Source: Cardinalis cardinalis
Taxonomy: Eukaryota > Chordata > Aves > Passeriformes > Cardinalidae
Assembly: GCA_014549065.1 (NCBI GenBank)
Contig: JACDOX010000154.1
Location: 230,260 to 294,259, forward strand
Direction: 5' to 3'
Length of the DNA: 64,000 bases
Shown here: positions 1-12,600 of the stretch, piece by piece
Layout of the letters: each line of letters opens with the position of its first letter
Position numbering within the stretch: position 1 is the stretch's first letter
Translations under genes and position numbers: made by a program
Notes under the pieces: model-generated
What the model was told of the DNA's origin: nothing
The model's database searches: none
Seen by the model: the letters and a program-made list of their open reading frames with translations, nothing else

Positions 1-573
1 TTAAGAAAGCATAAACAGTCTGGTTGCCACTGCAGGGTTGAAGGAAGCCAAAGGAGAAGCCAGTGGTTCTGCAAGCTGCCCTGGAGACAGCACAACACAT
101 CAGCAGTAACATGAAGGAGATGTTTATGCAAAGGCAGGCAGGGGCAGCTCTGTGAATTTGCAGTGACAAGCCAGGTTGCAGAACAATGAGACAAAGAGAT
201 GCAGGCATTGTTAGGAGGTTTGGAAGAATGAGTATTTCAGAGTTCAGCAAGATAGAACACAGGGAAATACTCAGCCAGGAAAAAAATCTGGTTATTATTT
301 TAATTATGTCATGAGTCAGAAAGCAGATTTGAGTAGAAACAAATGGGATGGGCAACTAAAGCACAAAGAGTGGAGGGGGAACAGCAGATACTCCAAGAAC
401 CTTCTTTTTGTTAGATGTCTTCTAAAGCAGAGCTCCATGCTGTGTTTTCTTCATGGAGAAAAGGATTTAGGTGTTGTCTCTATTTTTGTTCAATGCAACA
501 CTTCCCCACAATTCATTTATTTAATTTCAGCTGTGTGAAAAAATATAAGAAAAGGCAGCAGCAAATTCATTAC
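1..573 (-). other. INTS9: INTS9 intron 13, partial
   Basis: This starts with the GTAATG donor at 573 and runs off the window at base 1. I see no repeat or exon in it. Confidence 0.9.
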
Positions 574-698
574 CTGGACTTCTTTGAGTAATTTAGACAC
601 CTGAATAAAGTTGAGTCTGGTGTCAATGGGGCAGTAAACACATTTCATTGCCAAGGGCTGATAGGGAGCCAGAGCATCCAGGTAAGAGAAATCAGGTT
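574..698 (-). CDS. INTS9: INTS9 coding exon 13 (residues 424-465), last exon in window
   Basis: 125 nt encode [21 protein letters not shown], then [21 protein letters not shown]. The chain returns here from beta-CASP to the lactamase fold. In my hand alignment, Arg451 falls where CPSF73-type enzymes have the beta-CASP motif histidine. The acceptor is TTTCCAG and the donor GTAATG. It ends in phase 0, so the next exon should begin with a Pro-Leu-His-Val-like segment outside the window. Confidence 0.97.
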
Positions 699-3600
699 CT
701 GGAAAGAGAAAAGTTGAAAACACTCAAAGCCCATTAACAACAAAANCGGCCCAATTCCTCTCTAATTCCAGTTCAGTCACAGCTGTTGCTCAATGTTGAT
801 TCTGTTACAGATTTCTCTTCCCTTCCTCCTTCCCCCACCCATTATTTTCAATTAATTTGATGAAAATTACGCCCACAATTAGTCTTACCTTAATCAAGCA
901 ACAGAGCAATACTATTTCATTTGAACACATTATTGCATGATTTTTAGAACAAATTTAATCAAGACAAAACCATCATCTCTTATTTTTAATCAGATCCTGT
1001 AAAGGAAGGCAAAATGTAGGCATTTTGAGTCTTGTGAGGTGATTCAAATGGCAAGTTGGTTTTCAGTATGACAAAAATGCAGCATAAATATAAATATATA
1101 TATATATATTCTTTTGAATCTAAGAGTCAGGTTTAGACTGGTGGGAAACCAAGGGTTCTTTTATTACTNGATTAGAGGTTTGCCAGGGGAAAGTCAGGCA
1201 CTGAATGGGCTTTTACTCCCACAGAGAGTAACAAAACATTGAGAATACTTCAGAAAAAGACTGGGGTTTTTTTTGGTGAATGACAAATGTAGATCTCNGG
1301 TGACACAGTGTAGGATACAGACAGCCTCTTGATTCTGGGGGTCACCAACTAATGGTGGAAAAGATTATGCCATCCCTATCTCCCTGATAATTGTGGGATA
1401 GATGGAACAAAGGGAATGCTGGAAAAAAAAGGAACTGGTATGAGTTTGATAAGTACAGAATGGCAAAAGAGAAGGGGATGCATGAAAATCTCATCTGCTG
1501 TATTATCCTGAACCACAGGGCCCCAAAGGACACCAAGCAGAGCAAAGTGCAGTTCAAGCCTGGCTGGAACACAGCAGGAGGAATTCTCTGGGACCTGCTT
1601 TACTTGAAAGAATGAAATTAAAGGAAACTGAAATTCAAAGCCTCCAGTCCAGATTTAAAGAGCCATCTAAGATGTTCTGACATGGCAGCAGAGCAGAACA
1701 CTGGATGGATTTCTCATGCAGACAGCAAGAAAAAATCTCCTTCAAACCTTACCAGGGGAAGTTCAGCATCAGTGTGACATCTAACAAAAAGACAAGTTAA
1801 TTGCTCACCTAAAAATCTAAAAATCTCCAAATCTGCTGCTGGCTAAGCAGCACTGAGCACCACGTGGGGATATTTACCCTGAGAGAGCAGAACACGGCAC
1901 CAGGCAACGATACAAATGTTTGGAACTGTCAAAGGGATAATTTCCCCAAGTTTAAAGCAATTGTCAGAGTAGCTGCCTGGGAACATTAAAGTGAGAAATA
2001 GTAACAAAAAATGAGCGTTGTACAAGGATGTGTACACGAAGCCATGAATCCACAAACATGAAGTAAAATTACACTGGGCAAAAAGCCATGGTATTAAAAG
2101 CAGATGTGGTGGTGGCAATGAAACAAAGCCTAAAAATATCGATGTAAAAATGGCATTTTATGTCAGTTAAGTTTAACAGCCATTAATAGAAATGTAATAA
2201 TAGGAATACTGAGAAAGTTGGTAGNTGAAGAATGATCAGTTAGGGTTAAATGACAAGGCATTTCAAAANTCATCAGGGGAAAACAGAAAGTTTAAGTCAG
2301 GCAGAGGTTCTCTGGCAGAGATGTGCTGTGAAATTGTAAAAATTAAGTTTAAAAGTTACCAGAAGGGAGGTTTTCCATCCCATCTGGGGTTGTGGAGGAC
2401 ACAGAGATTTGAGGCAGCACCTATTCAGCATTTCTCAATCAGCAGTTCAGAGAATGTACAGACANGGAGTTCTGGTCTAGGAATCCCATATAAAATCCAG
2501 TCCAAAGCCTCTCTGAACTCCTGGTAAGGACAGGAGAGCCTTGGAAAAGGGAGAAATTTTAGGGAAGGAATCCTAACACAGGACTNGGGAGATTTAGAAT
2601 GTTAAAAACACAACTTGAGCTGGGCTCAACAGCGAACTCATGTGACACACAGGAGCTGCTGTTTTGAAACCACCCAAAATCCCAAAGTCACCTGTCTGGA
2701 GGCAGCAAGTGCTTGTCAAGGGCACATATTGACTTTTCCTGACAGAATTACAGGTCTTTAGCTTCTCCCCCAAGACTCCTAATTTACTGCTGCATGACAC
2801 TGAGTTATAAAACCTTCCACTGTACAGCAGTGACGTGCATGAGCTGGTTTTAACATCTCTCAGGGAGTTGGTTTTTAAAGGAGACTTCTTTACACCGTGT
2901 CTTCTCCTAGAATTTCTTTGTGGCTCAGTGGTATTCGATATTTTGAATCAATAATCTCCTCAATACTGCTCCAGCAGTGATGTCTGCAGGTGACACTAAC
3001 CAGCAGAGTAGCACCACAGTTCCCTCACAGCCAGGTCCTCGCTGCTGGTTGCTTTAATTTATATTCTTGTCATCTTGTCATTGTTTTTTTACAATACAGA
3101 TTGGAAAGGTGCAGATTGACTGGTTCCTGTGGACTGAACAAGCAGTGTTCATTAACAATGCAGGATGGTCTGGAGTTTAAAGGTTCTAATTACCAGAANC
3201 CAGGAGTTTTTCACAGGAAAAGCTACAACATCATCTGCTCTCACACACTGCTCCAATGGACTGGGGTTCTTTCAGATCCACAGGAGATTTTAGCTTAAAA
3301 NAGAAACGTAATTAAATAATGGAAATCAGTGGCATAAGTGGAGGTGCTTCAGATTTTCACTGGTACTAAGAACAGGAGAATTTATTCTGCTAAGAATTTC
3401 TATAGACATAGAATCATTTAGGCTGGGAAAAAAATCTTTAAGGTCACCAAGTCCAAACCCAGCATTAAACCCTGTGTTTTGTTCCAGCTGAGACAACCAT
3501 AAGGAAANAGGCCTAGGACTAGACAGTCATAATGCACTGGGCTTATGGATAGTCCCTAAAAGCCATAGACAGACAGAATTTAGGAAAAAAACACCCACAA

Positions 3601-6600
3601 GCATCTGGAATCACTGTGCACTCCAAGGTCACCCAACTAAAGCAGCTCTCAACTGGAGTTTCACTAAGTACAGAGTGGGAATGAACCTCCAAGCCCATGA
3701 CCTGCTGCACCCCCAGGTTGTCAGGAATGACATTTCCATGCCTTGACAAGCTGCCAGGGCCAGGCTCTGACAGAAGTGCTCGATTGCCTCAGCTCACTGA
3801 AGGATTGGGATCTCACACANAAAGGTCAAGTGCCTCTCCTTACAGAAGACACAGAGGAAGAGTTCCTGCCATTAAAGGCCAGTTCCTGACACCCTGGGCA
3901 GCACATTCACAACGTGATTAATGCCACTGCTTCCCCTGGGATTCATGGAACACACACCCCAGCAAAGCTCTGCAAACTCTGGCTTAATTGAAGTCCTGAC
4001 TGGAGTAAAATTCACTATTTTGAGACAATGCATATCCAATTTTACCCAATTACTGTAATTAGGGCATGTCTCCAGAACTGCCTCAAAGGTCAGGAGGGAT
4101 GGGCCCTGCAGCAGCTGTACCTTTAGTGCTGTGGTACCTTGCACCATTTCCCAGCACAAAACCAGTCTGGATTTAAGTTCCCTGCAGGAACTCCCTTGTA
4201 TCTCCCCTCCCATTAAATAGGGTTAATTATACACTAAAAATATCTCCAAATTGGCTTAGCAGTATCATGATACTGTCACACTTTTTGGTGGCAATATTGT
4301 GAAAGGGACTTGCTTGTCACTAGCCTTGAGTCTACAGTTAAAAAAAGAAAGAAAAAGGAAATAACCCTTTCCCAGCCCTCTTTTCTTCAGGTTTTGTGCT
4401 TTNCAGCAGCTTTCCTATTCACTAAAAACCAGAGGAAAGTAAACTTAACAGTGGGACTCCATTGCAGCCTTGCTGTGGGAATAGGTTTGATTTGTTCCTC
4501 AGGGCTCTCCTCCCCAGTTCTAATTACTTTATCCAAAAATCCACACCTTTTTTACCTGGCTAAGTCATATAGAGCACACCTCCCATTATCTCAGAGCTCC
4601 TCAGACACAAAATCAGGAGTAAGGACCTAAAGGATGATTGTTTGCCTTCTCAGATCAGGACAATGCCCACTGCAGGGCTCTGTCTGGGTGACACATTGGG
4701 TACAAATACACCTGCACAGAACCTCAGCTCCAGGGAAGGCCTTGATGGATTTTTAATCAGGGTCAGCACTAGAAGCAGATGGAGAGAACTGGAAGAACTT
4801 AGAAGACCTGTTGAGCACTGAGAAAGGAAACAGCTCCCCTGGGGAATGAGCCAGAGCTGCACCTTCAGCTACAAATGTCTGCCAGCTAAAAACCATCTGA
4901 ACAAAGCTCAGCCCAAAGGCGGGAAGAGCTCAGATCCCTGTGCCAGGTCTGTGTGGGGTGCACACTTCTGGGACAGCAGAGAGGACAGAAACCTCTTCAG
5001 AAACACTGAATGATGAAAAGGCAGGAGAAGGGATGAGGAAAAGTTTCTTCCTGGAACAGTTTCTTCCTTTCTGACCAGCATCCATTAGGTCTTGCCTGGG
5101 TTTAACTTGCAGCCAGCTGCTTTTAATTCAAAAATTAATTTCCTGTAGGCATTTTACTGCTGTGCATAACAAAGATTTTGCTCAGACGTGGCAGGAATAG
5201 ACTCTGCATGGCAAAGGTTGACTCTGCAGGGCTACACTGAATTAAATGGCACAATAATTACATTTGTCCCTGCAGTCAGTCCTGGGGCCTTAATTTAGAT
5301 AAGCTCCTACTGAAGTGAAAAACTTCTGTCCCAGAACAAATGAGCAAAGCCCCAAGGATGTGGCCACACTTAACCAGAGTGCACGAACTGTTAATCTGAT
5401 AATGATATCAGCATTTTACTTACCTGTGAATATAACAGTGTTCAAGCTGGATTTTCCCCACAGCTCCATGAAATGCACCACATCCCCAAATCTGAGAGAG
5501 GGATGCCCAGTGAACACAACACAGGGCTGCTTGAAGTCATTGCTGAAGTCTCCATGGATGCTGGGATAATGTTTCAATTTGTTTGTCTGAATGAGCTGAA
5601 AGAAAAACAAAAAAATCCAGGCAGTGCAACTTTTCATGCCTCTGTGCTTGAGTGTGTTTATTTACATGAGATTATAAATGTTCTACAATTTATTCCTAAC
5701 TCATCAGAGAGTCCCTTAGATTTTTCCAACAAATTTAGTCATGACTGTCATGAATGTTATGGAAAGGAAGTCAGAACATGGGGCCTCCAAGTCCCTGCTC
5801 TCACTTCTTTGGTACCAGCAGGGTGGTGACTGGGAGGAAAATTCTGCAAACACTCCCTGCTTTGACTTCCCTGGAGTGAGCAGAGTGCTCAGCTGCCAAA
5901 TTCACAATAAGCTCCTTTTTTCCTATTTGCCATGTCTGCAAAGAGCTCTGGGCTCATGTTTAACCTGCTTTTCTTGCATCACAGCAGTACCAGGCACTTT
6001 TGCCTTCAGCAGAATGTTGTTGAGCTTTCCTGGTCTAAAGGGTTCACACAAAGTCAAAGCTGCTGAAAAAGAACAGACTGACTTTCCCTTCCTTAACTGT
6101 CTCNGAAACCAGCAATAAACATGAACTANGAGCAATAAGATGTTTTGCAGACACAGTGCAATCAGCTCTGCAGGTGGAACAGATTTCTTTACTAAGATGG
6201 AGAAGTTTATTTATCAAGGCACNTTTCAAAGAGTTTTGCTTTATTTCTCCTGCCACTGTTTTCTAATCTGCAAAACAAGGTGCAACTTAAAAAGCAATTT
6301 AACAANCAGGCTGTGAAGCACTTTCATGCAATATTTTGCAAGTTTTTCCTTGGCAGGTAGATGCTTCCATCTCCAGCATGAAAATAACTGTAAATACAGT
6401 TTAAAAAGCAAGGAATTTAACACATGAAATCACAGACTGAATAGATGAGAGAAAGATCATGGAGATAAAGAGTGTGAGGGAGGGAGGGGGGCTTCCTTTG
6501 TCAGCCAATTTCAAAAGGAGGTTGGGCTGTTCAACAAATCATAGAATCATGGAANGGTTTGGGTTGGAAAGGAACCTTAAAGCTCATNCTGTTCCACCTC

Positions 6601-9600
6601 CATTCCATGGGCAGGGACACCTTCCACTGTCCCAGGNTGCTCCAAGCCCCATCCAAGCTGGCCTTGGACGCTTCCAGGGNTGGAGCAGCCACAGTTTCTC
6701 TGGAAATCTGTGCCAGGGCNACCTCACCCTCACAGGGAAGATTTTCTCCCTAATATCTCATCTAAACCTTCCTCACTTCAGCTTAAAGCCATTTGCCCAT
6801 GTCCTGTGTTACTTTTTACCATGACTGCTCTAAGGTGCCTGCATGGAAATGAAGAGAAACTGAGAATTTTCAGCAGCTTGTGCACCACACAGCAGAATTC
6901 AAGATTATTACACAATTCTGTAGATTCACGTGGATCATTTCCACGTGGACCCTTGAATCATGAAGGAGGCAGAAACTGGACTATATTTTCTGCAGTTTAC
7001 AAGGAATAGCTAATTCCCATTTAATCTTCAAGAGGGAAATTGGAAAAAAACACCCAATAACTGCTCTGGCAGTTGACAGGCACTGAATCTCAAAAACATT
7101 CCTGCAATTATACTGGTAAAGATTTCTGATTAACACATCTGGAGTGCAGGGTTTAGAATCTAAACTTAGCTTCAGTAATAAAAACTGCAGTTTAGCAGAC
7201 AATGGGTAAAACAAAANCAAATTTGAATCCATAAAATACTGACATTTAAATGAACTTGTAGGAAATGGCCTCAAAAAGCTTTTTTCTGTTTGGGTTTTTT
7301 TGGGTTTTTTTTTGAGGGAAGTCAAGTGTCTCAAAACTGAAATTGCAGAAGCACTTTCNACTGGGTAAACTGGAAGAGGAGGATGATTTCTGTTTCAAGC
7401 ATTAAATGGGATATGTGACATTCCAGAGGAAAACTTCTCCAGGGACAGGCAGATAGGTCAGGAAAAGACATTTCTAAAGCCAGCATTGACCTAAGACACT
7501 CCTGAAAATCACAAACTGTTGTTCCAGCACGTTCTTTCACAGGCTCCTTCAAATGATATTTATTTGTATGCAGCATTCAGATTTTTGGGAAGATTTGAGG
7601 GCAGCACTGGATGTGCAAAGCAGTGAACAGCTCATTTCCCTGCCATCCCTCCACAAACATTCCCTGCTCAGCAACATAAAAGCTGTATTTTCTTCAAAGC
7701 CTTATGGAAGCTTCAAATCCCCTCCTATTGCTCTGTAAAGAGACACAGGAGCTCTAATCCAGTTTTCAGGAGCTCGTTGGTGATGATTCTTTTTTCATCT
7801 TTTCTTTTTATCTTGCCAGATCTTTTCTGCTAAGTCTGGTTAGGCTTCAGAGCTCAGCTCACAATCCCTGACTCTCACAGGTGGACAGAGCAGGGGTGAG
7901 AGGCTACAAAAACAAGTTTAGAGACATTCTACCCACTCCAGGGAGAAAGCAGCTGCTGGATTTTAGTGTCTACAGTAAAGTCTCTTCTAATCACCCCATC
8001 AAAAATATACGAAGCTGAACTTGCAAAACAGGTCCAACAAAATTTCCCACCTCATTAAGGGGACTGAGTTTGTCATGATTTGTGCAGTTTTTTTGTATCT
8101 CCAGATGAGATGGGGTGTGTAAACTTTGCTGTGCCATGGTCAGACCTCCAGCTGGGCCAAACCCAATGCCTGGCATTGAGCCAGTCAACATTTCCACAGC
8201 GGNCTTGTTTCTGGAAAGCACAAGCAACATTCAGAACATCTTTTTACAGAAAGAACCACTATTGACTGAAAGCTTAAGAGATAGGGGCTGGTAAAGTACT
8301 GAATCAAGAGTGAGAGCTGCATTTTTCTGAAATCCCAAATGGTTCTGTGCTTCCCTTTAAAGCTGTACACTTGATTTACAGGGTCAGCAACTGCTGCTAT
8401 AAACAGGATAAATCTCCAGAGCCTTTGTGTATCCTTTGTTGAAGTGAGCCAAAATACACTGATATTTACTCTGTGTGTGTGTGTGTGCTCTGTATCCAGA
8501 ATTTGGAACACATGTGGCTCCTATCAGGGATTGAGAGATGCATTTATTACTTCACCTCCCTCACTCCATCAGATCAACACTAACAAGGGCCTAATTTTAT
8601 CACAGAATATCCAGAGTTGGAAGGGACTCCCATGGATCATTGAGCCCAACTCCTATATGATAATATTTATTATAAAACAAACCATAATACTCCACAATCA
8701 CCTAGTTNCAGGTATTTATTTAAATGTGTTATGCAGGAACTGGTAAATGGAGGAGGGAATCAAAGATGAAGAAGACAAATGGTGGTTTTTAAGATCACAA
8801 AATCAATATTACTCCCACCCTGGCTCTTNTTTGAGTCAGAAAAAAGGGGTTTTGCAGCCATTCCTCTTAGATCTTGCTAACAGAATCCTTAACAAGAGCA
8901 CAGTAAATCCAAATCCTCCCTCCACTGGCAAAGACTGATCAATACAAATTACCTCTCAAATTTTATTGTTGCAGACATTTAGAGGAGTCTGGGTTCACTT
9001 AGAGCCTGAAATTGTCCATGTAAAGATCGAATGGAGAGGAACAATTCAGCTACAACAATTGAGCCATTCCTTTGTAAACACAAAGCCTCCACCTCCACAA
9101 AAGGGATGGGGCAGAGTGTACAATCCATGGATCCTGTTAAAATGATCAAGGAGACCCCTAATTGCTCATCTGGGGTTGTGCTGGGATGGGATATTCCCAT
9201 ATGGAATTTGGTAAGACACTACAACCACACGTTGGTTCTGGGATACCAGAATAACAAATCTAAGCTAAACAAATTACTGGTTTGTGCTCCACAGTATTTA
9301 GCAAGGCACTGAGGAGCTTCAATCTGAGCCTGTTTAGACAGTTGATCCTTGTATATAATGGATACAGGGGCTTGGAAGTGAAAGCTACCCCCTGCCTTGC
9401 CAGCTGTGTTGACAAATATTTGGGATCTCCAGTTTTTGACTTTGCAGTCAGAGCAGCTCTTCCCTCAGAAATGCCTTTAAAAAGAAGCNCTTTTAGTTAG
9501 TGCATCACTAAAAGGCTGCAGGAGAGAACCTGGACACTCCATTTTCACTAATTTTAGCATGAACTGATGTTCAAATCCATCCCTACAAACCTGAAGCACT

Positions 9601-12600
9601 TCAGCCCACATTCCTTGCTCCTAACAGAGGGAAAGTATTCCCTATTCACTCAGACTGGATGTTAGGAAGCAAACTGCCACCACAAGAACTGTACCAGGAC
9701 TGTGTAGGAGGAGGTAAGATGAACATCTACTGCTGCTCCATTAAAGTGGAATTAAACAAGGAGGGAGAAATGTTTTANGTTCTCTGCAGAGCTGAACATG
9801 TGTCTGGCTTTATTCAGCAGAGCAGAACAAGGAATGAGTTCAAAACACGCAACATAAATCATAAAACGAAAATTTCCATGCAGAGAGAATGCAAAAGCTT
9901 CAAACAACCGAGTGTAGAGAGTGAGGAGAAATAAAAATAGTAATTGTAGAGACAATGAAGATGCTTTTATTTACCCTCTTGTGACAATAATAAAGGCATA
10001 GTTAAGTGAAATGCCAAATACAATCACAGCTGATTAAAGGAAGGAATTATTCTGTTCTACCACACATCAGGCACTGCTGGAACTCATTGCTGCAAGGGAC
10101 AACATCGAGGATTTGGGGGATTTTTTGCCTTCTTTGTTTTTAAATCTTGCTGTTTATACAACTAACAGGAACATCAAATTTCAGGACCAGCAGCATGCTG
10201 GGCTGGGCTTGCTCTGTGGATAATTAGAAGCTTATTTCCTGGCCTGTCCCTCTCTTGATGTATCATGCCAGGCATGTTATTAATGCTTCCTAAGAAGTAA
10301 GAGGCATGTCTGAGTAATTCCCTATTTTTCTCCAACAACTGAGCAGTTAAGCACATCTTTTCATGATGGGCAATTTCAGCACAGGTTGCATTGCACAAGC
10401 CTAGCATTACTTTGAAAAAAGCCAAGCAATTCTCCACTAACAACCTCTCTGATAGAAACCATCATTCACTGTCTGCTTCTGATACTCATTAAAAATCCCC
10501 TGAAGTGCCAGTAAGCAAAGCTCCTGCCTGGGGGAGAGAGTTGTGGAGGCCCAGGATTGTGNTGGAAAGAGATTTTCTGGATGTTTCACGCTGTGTGAAT
10601 GAAATAGAGTGTCAGGTGTGAGATTTTGGAGATNTAACAAGGGACACAAGGCACGTGCTGAGCACTGGGGCCTGGCATGGATATCCCATGGGGATGTTCC
10701 ATGCTGCACCTGGAACAGACACATTCCTCCCTCTGTGCAGGGAAGCTGAGCTGGGATCCACTGCTGGGAGGCCTTTCCTACATAATTACCTGATGTACAC
10801 ATGAAACAAGAACAGAATAGTTCTTGCAAAGCTGTTCCAATAATTTAGTAAAATCTGACAATCAACAGGACCCCAGAGAATATAAAATGTCCCAGGAATT
10901 AGAGGACAGAGTTATCACTCCATAAACACAAAACCCCACTGTATAAGATGGGTTAATTAATCCAGTCTTTGACAGCTGCATGTTTGGATTCTCATTTTTG
11001 GATGGGTTTTCACTTCAATCTGCCAGTTCCAGTGAATATTGTAAATCAGAATATGGGCTGTCAGTGAATCCAATGACACTGTGGATCAACAAGGACATCC
11101 CAGAAAGCAGGGATGGAGGGCAAGACAGAAAGCACAGCCACAGCAAGGCTGCAGAGCCTCATACTCAGAGAGTTTGGAATTGATTTATCAGTAGGAATGA
11201 GTTTTTTGGTTATAAAATAAGTGGTGAACAGGTGGCTTGCCCTGCAGTCCACATTATTCTTGGTAACAGATTATACATAATTCACTGCACATGCTGCTTG
11301 CAACATATTCAAGCATCTGGAAAGAGTGAGGGCTCCTGGTCAGATCCTACTTCCAACAACCTTTGAAGCACCTACAGATGATAGATATGATGGGTAATGG
11401 CAATTTCCAGAACAAGTCCCTGGATGAGATATCTCAGAGGAAAAAAAAACCATCCAGTGTCTGTAAAAGCAGTGAATTTCTGGGCTCTTAAGCCTGCCAT
11501 GGCCACTCTGCACATCTCATCAAACAGTCTGGACCACAGCAACTGAAAGAGCCAAGTTTCTGCATGTCCCAAGTGGTTCAGTGCCTCACAGGAGGAGGAT
11601 TTAGCTAAAATTCTCAGTCCTGTTTCTTCCTTTCTTCTCTTGTTTACTTCAGTGGGAAAGCTACCTGTTCCCAGGGGAGAACTTCCTGTCCTGCTGAGTG
11701 AGGTAACTCTGAAGGCATCAGTTATATTTAATGTCTGCTTGGCTAAAGCTTCCCTAAAATTATTATTTTGTTGCAGGAAAATCCTCCAAATTTAGGAGCC
11801 TCATTCCTCTTTGCTTCATTACAACGCTCAAGTAATTTCATTTAAAATTGCCATAGACAGCACTCAGTGCTGCAAACTTTAAATTTTGATATAAAAATCT
11901 CTCTTTCAAGATATCATTCCTCCTGCAGCNGACATGATGCCTGCTTCAGTGAGGGAGGAAGGAGCTGGCATGACTAAACTGTCTCTGATAACAAGCTCTT
12001 AGTTTCACAGACTTGGAAATAAACTGCTTGTACAAAGGGAATGCTCGTGGCTGCAGCTGATAAGAGCAAACATCCCACACCAGATCTCCTTCTGTGGGGG
12101 AAGGAGTGAACCAGGCCAGCCTGTGCAAGTGATAGGCTGGAATAAACAGGGTAATTTTGGAGTTTAGGGAACACCATCACTCATTCCTCCCCCATGGTCC
12201 CAAATTCATCACAGAAAGCAAAGGAATAAACCACTTATATGAAAAATTAAACAAAACTTAGATAGCTGTAGAAGGGTTCATGAGAAAAATGACAGCTACA
12301 CTGTGTGGATTGTGATCCAGAAAATGAACAAGATCTTGGTAACTCACCTCAGCGTGGGGAAAAGGAGGTTCTGGAAGATACACCTTTGTTTGTTTGTTAT
12401 GACACAACCTTTAAAAGAAAAGGAAAGCAGCCAGAGTTAGAGGTGCAGCACATCCTGCAGCATCTGCTGCCATCTACTGTTACACTCTTGGAGAAAACTG
12501 GTTTGGATCTGAGGCACCAGGTGCAAAATCACCACTCTGTCCTGTTGCTGCCAGAGTTTGTGGTTGGAGACCCCAGACCTACAGGACACAACACCTCAGT

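Larger units (their letters stand above)
699..5423 (-). other. INTS9: INTS9 intron 12
   Basis: 4.7 kb of unique AT-rich sequence. It holds a short (TA)n run at about 1094-1109 and an old CR1 end at about 3405-3480. Nothing else recognisable; the short ORFs on both strands show no homology I can name. Confidence 0.85.
5596..12347 (-). other. INTS9: INTS9 intron 11
   Basis: 6.75 kb, the longest intron visible. It holds CR1 fragments at 6537-6820 and 8598-8654 and a (TG)8 run at 8472-8487. The rest is unique sequence without an identifiable gene. Confidence 0.85.

Noticed and set aside
8471..8511. TG run as a possible regulatory Z-DNA site
   Set aside because: Eight units in a deep intron with no other signal; an ordinary microsatellite.
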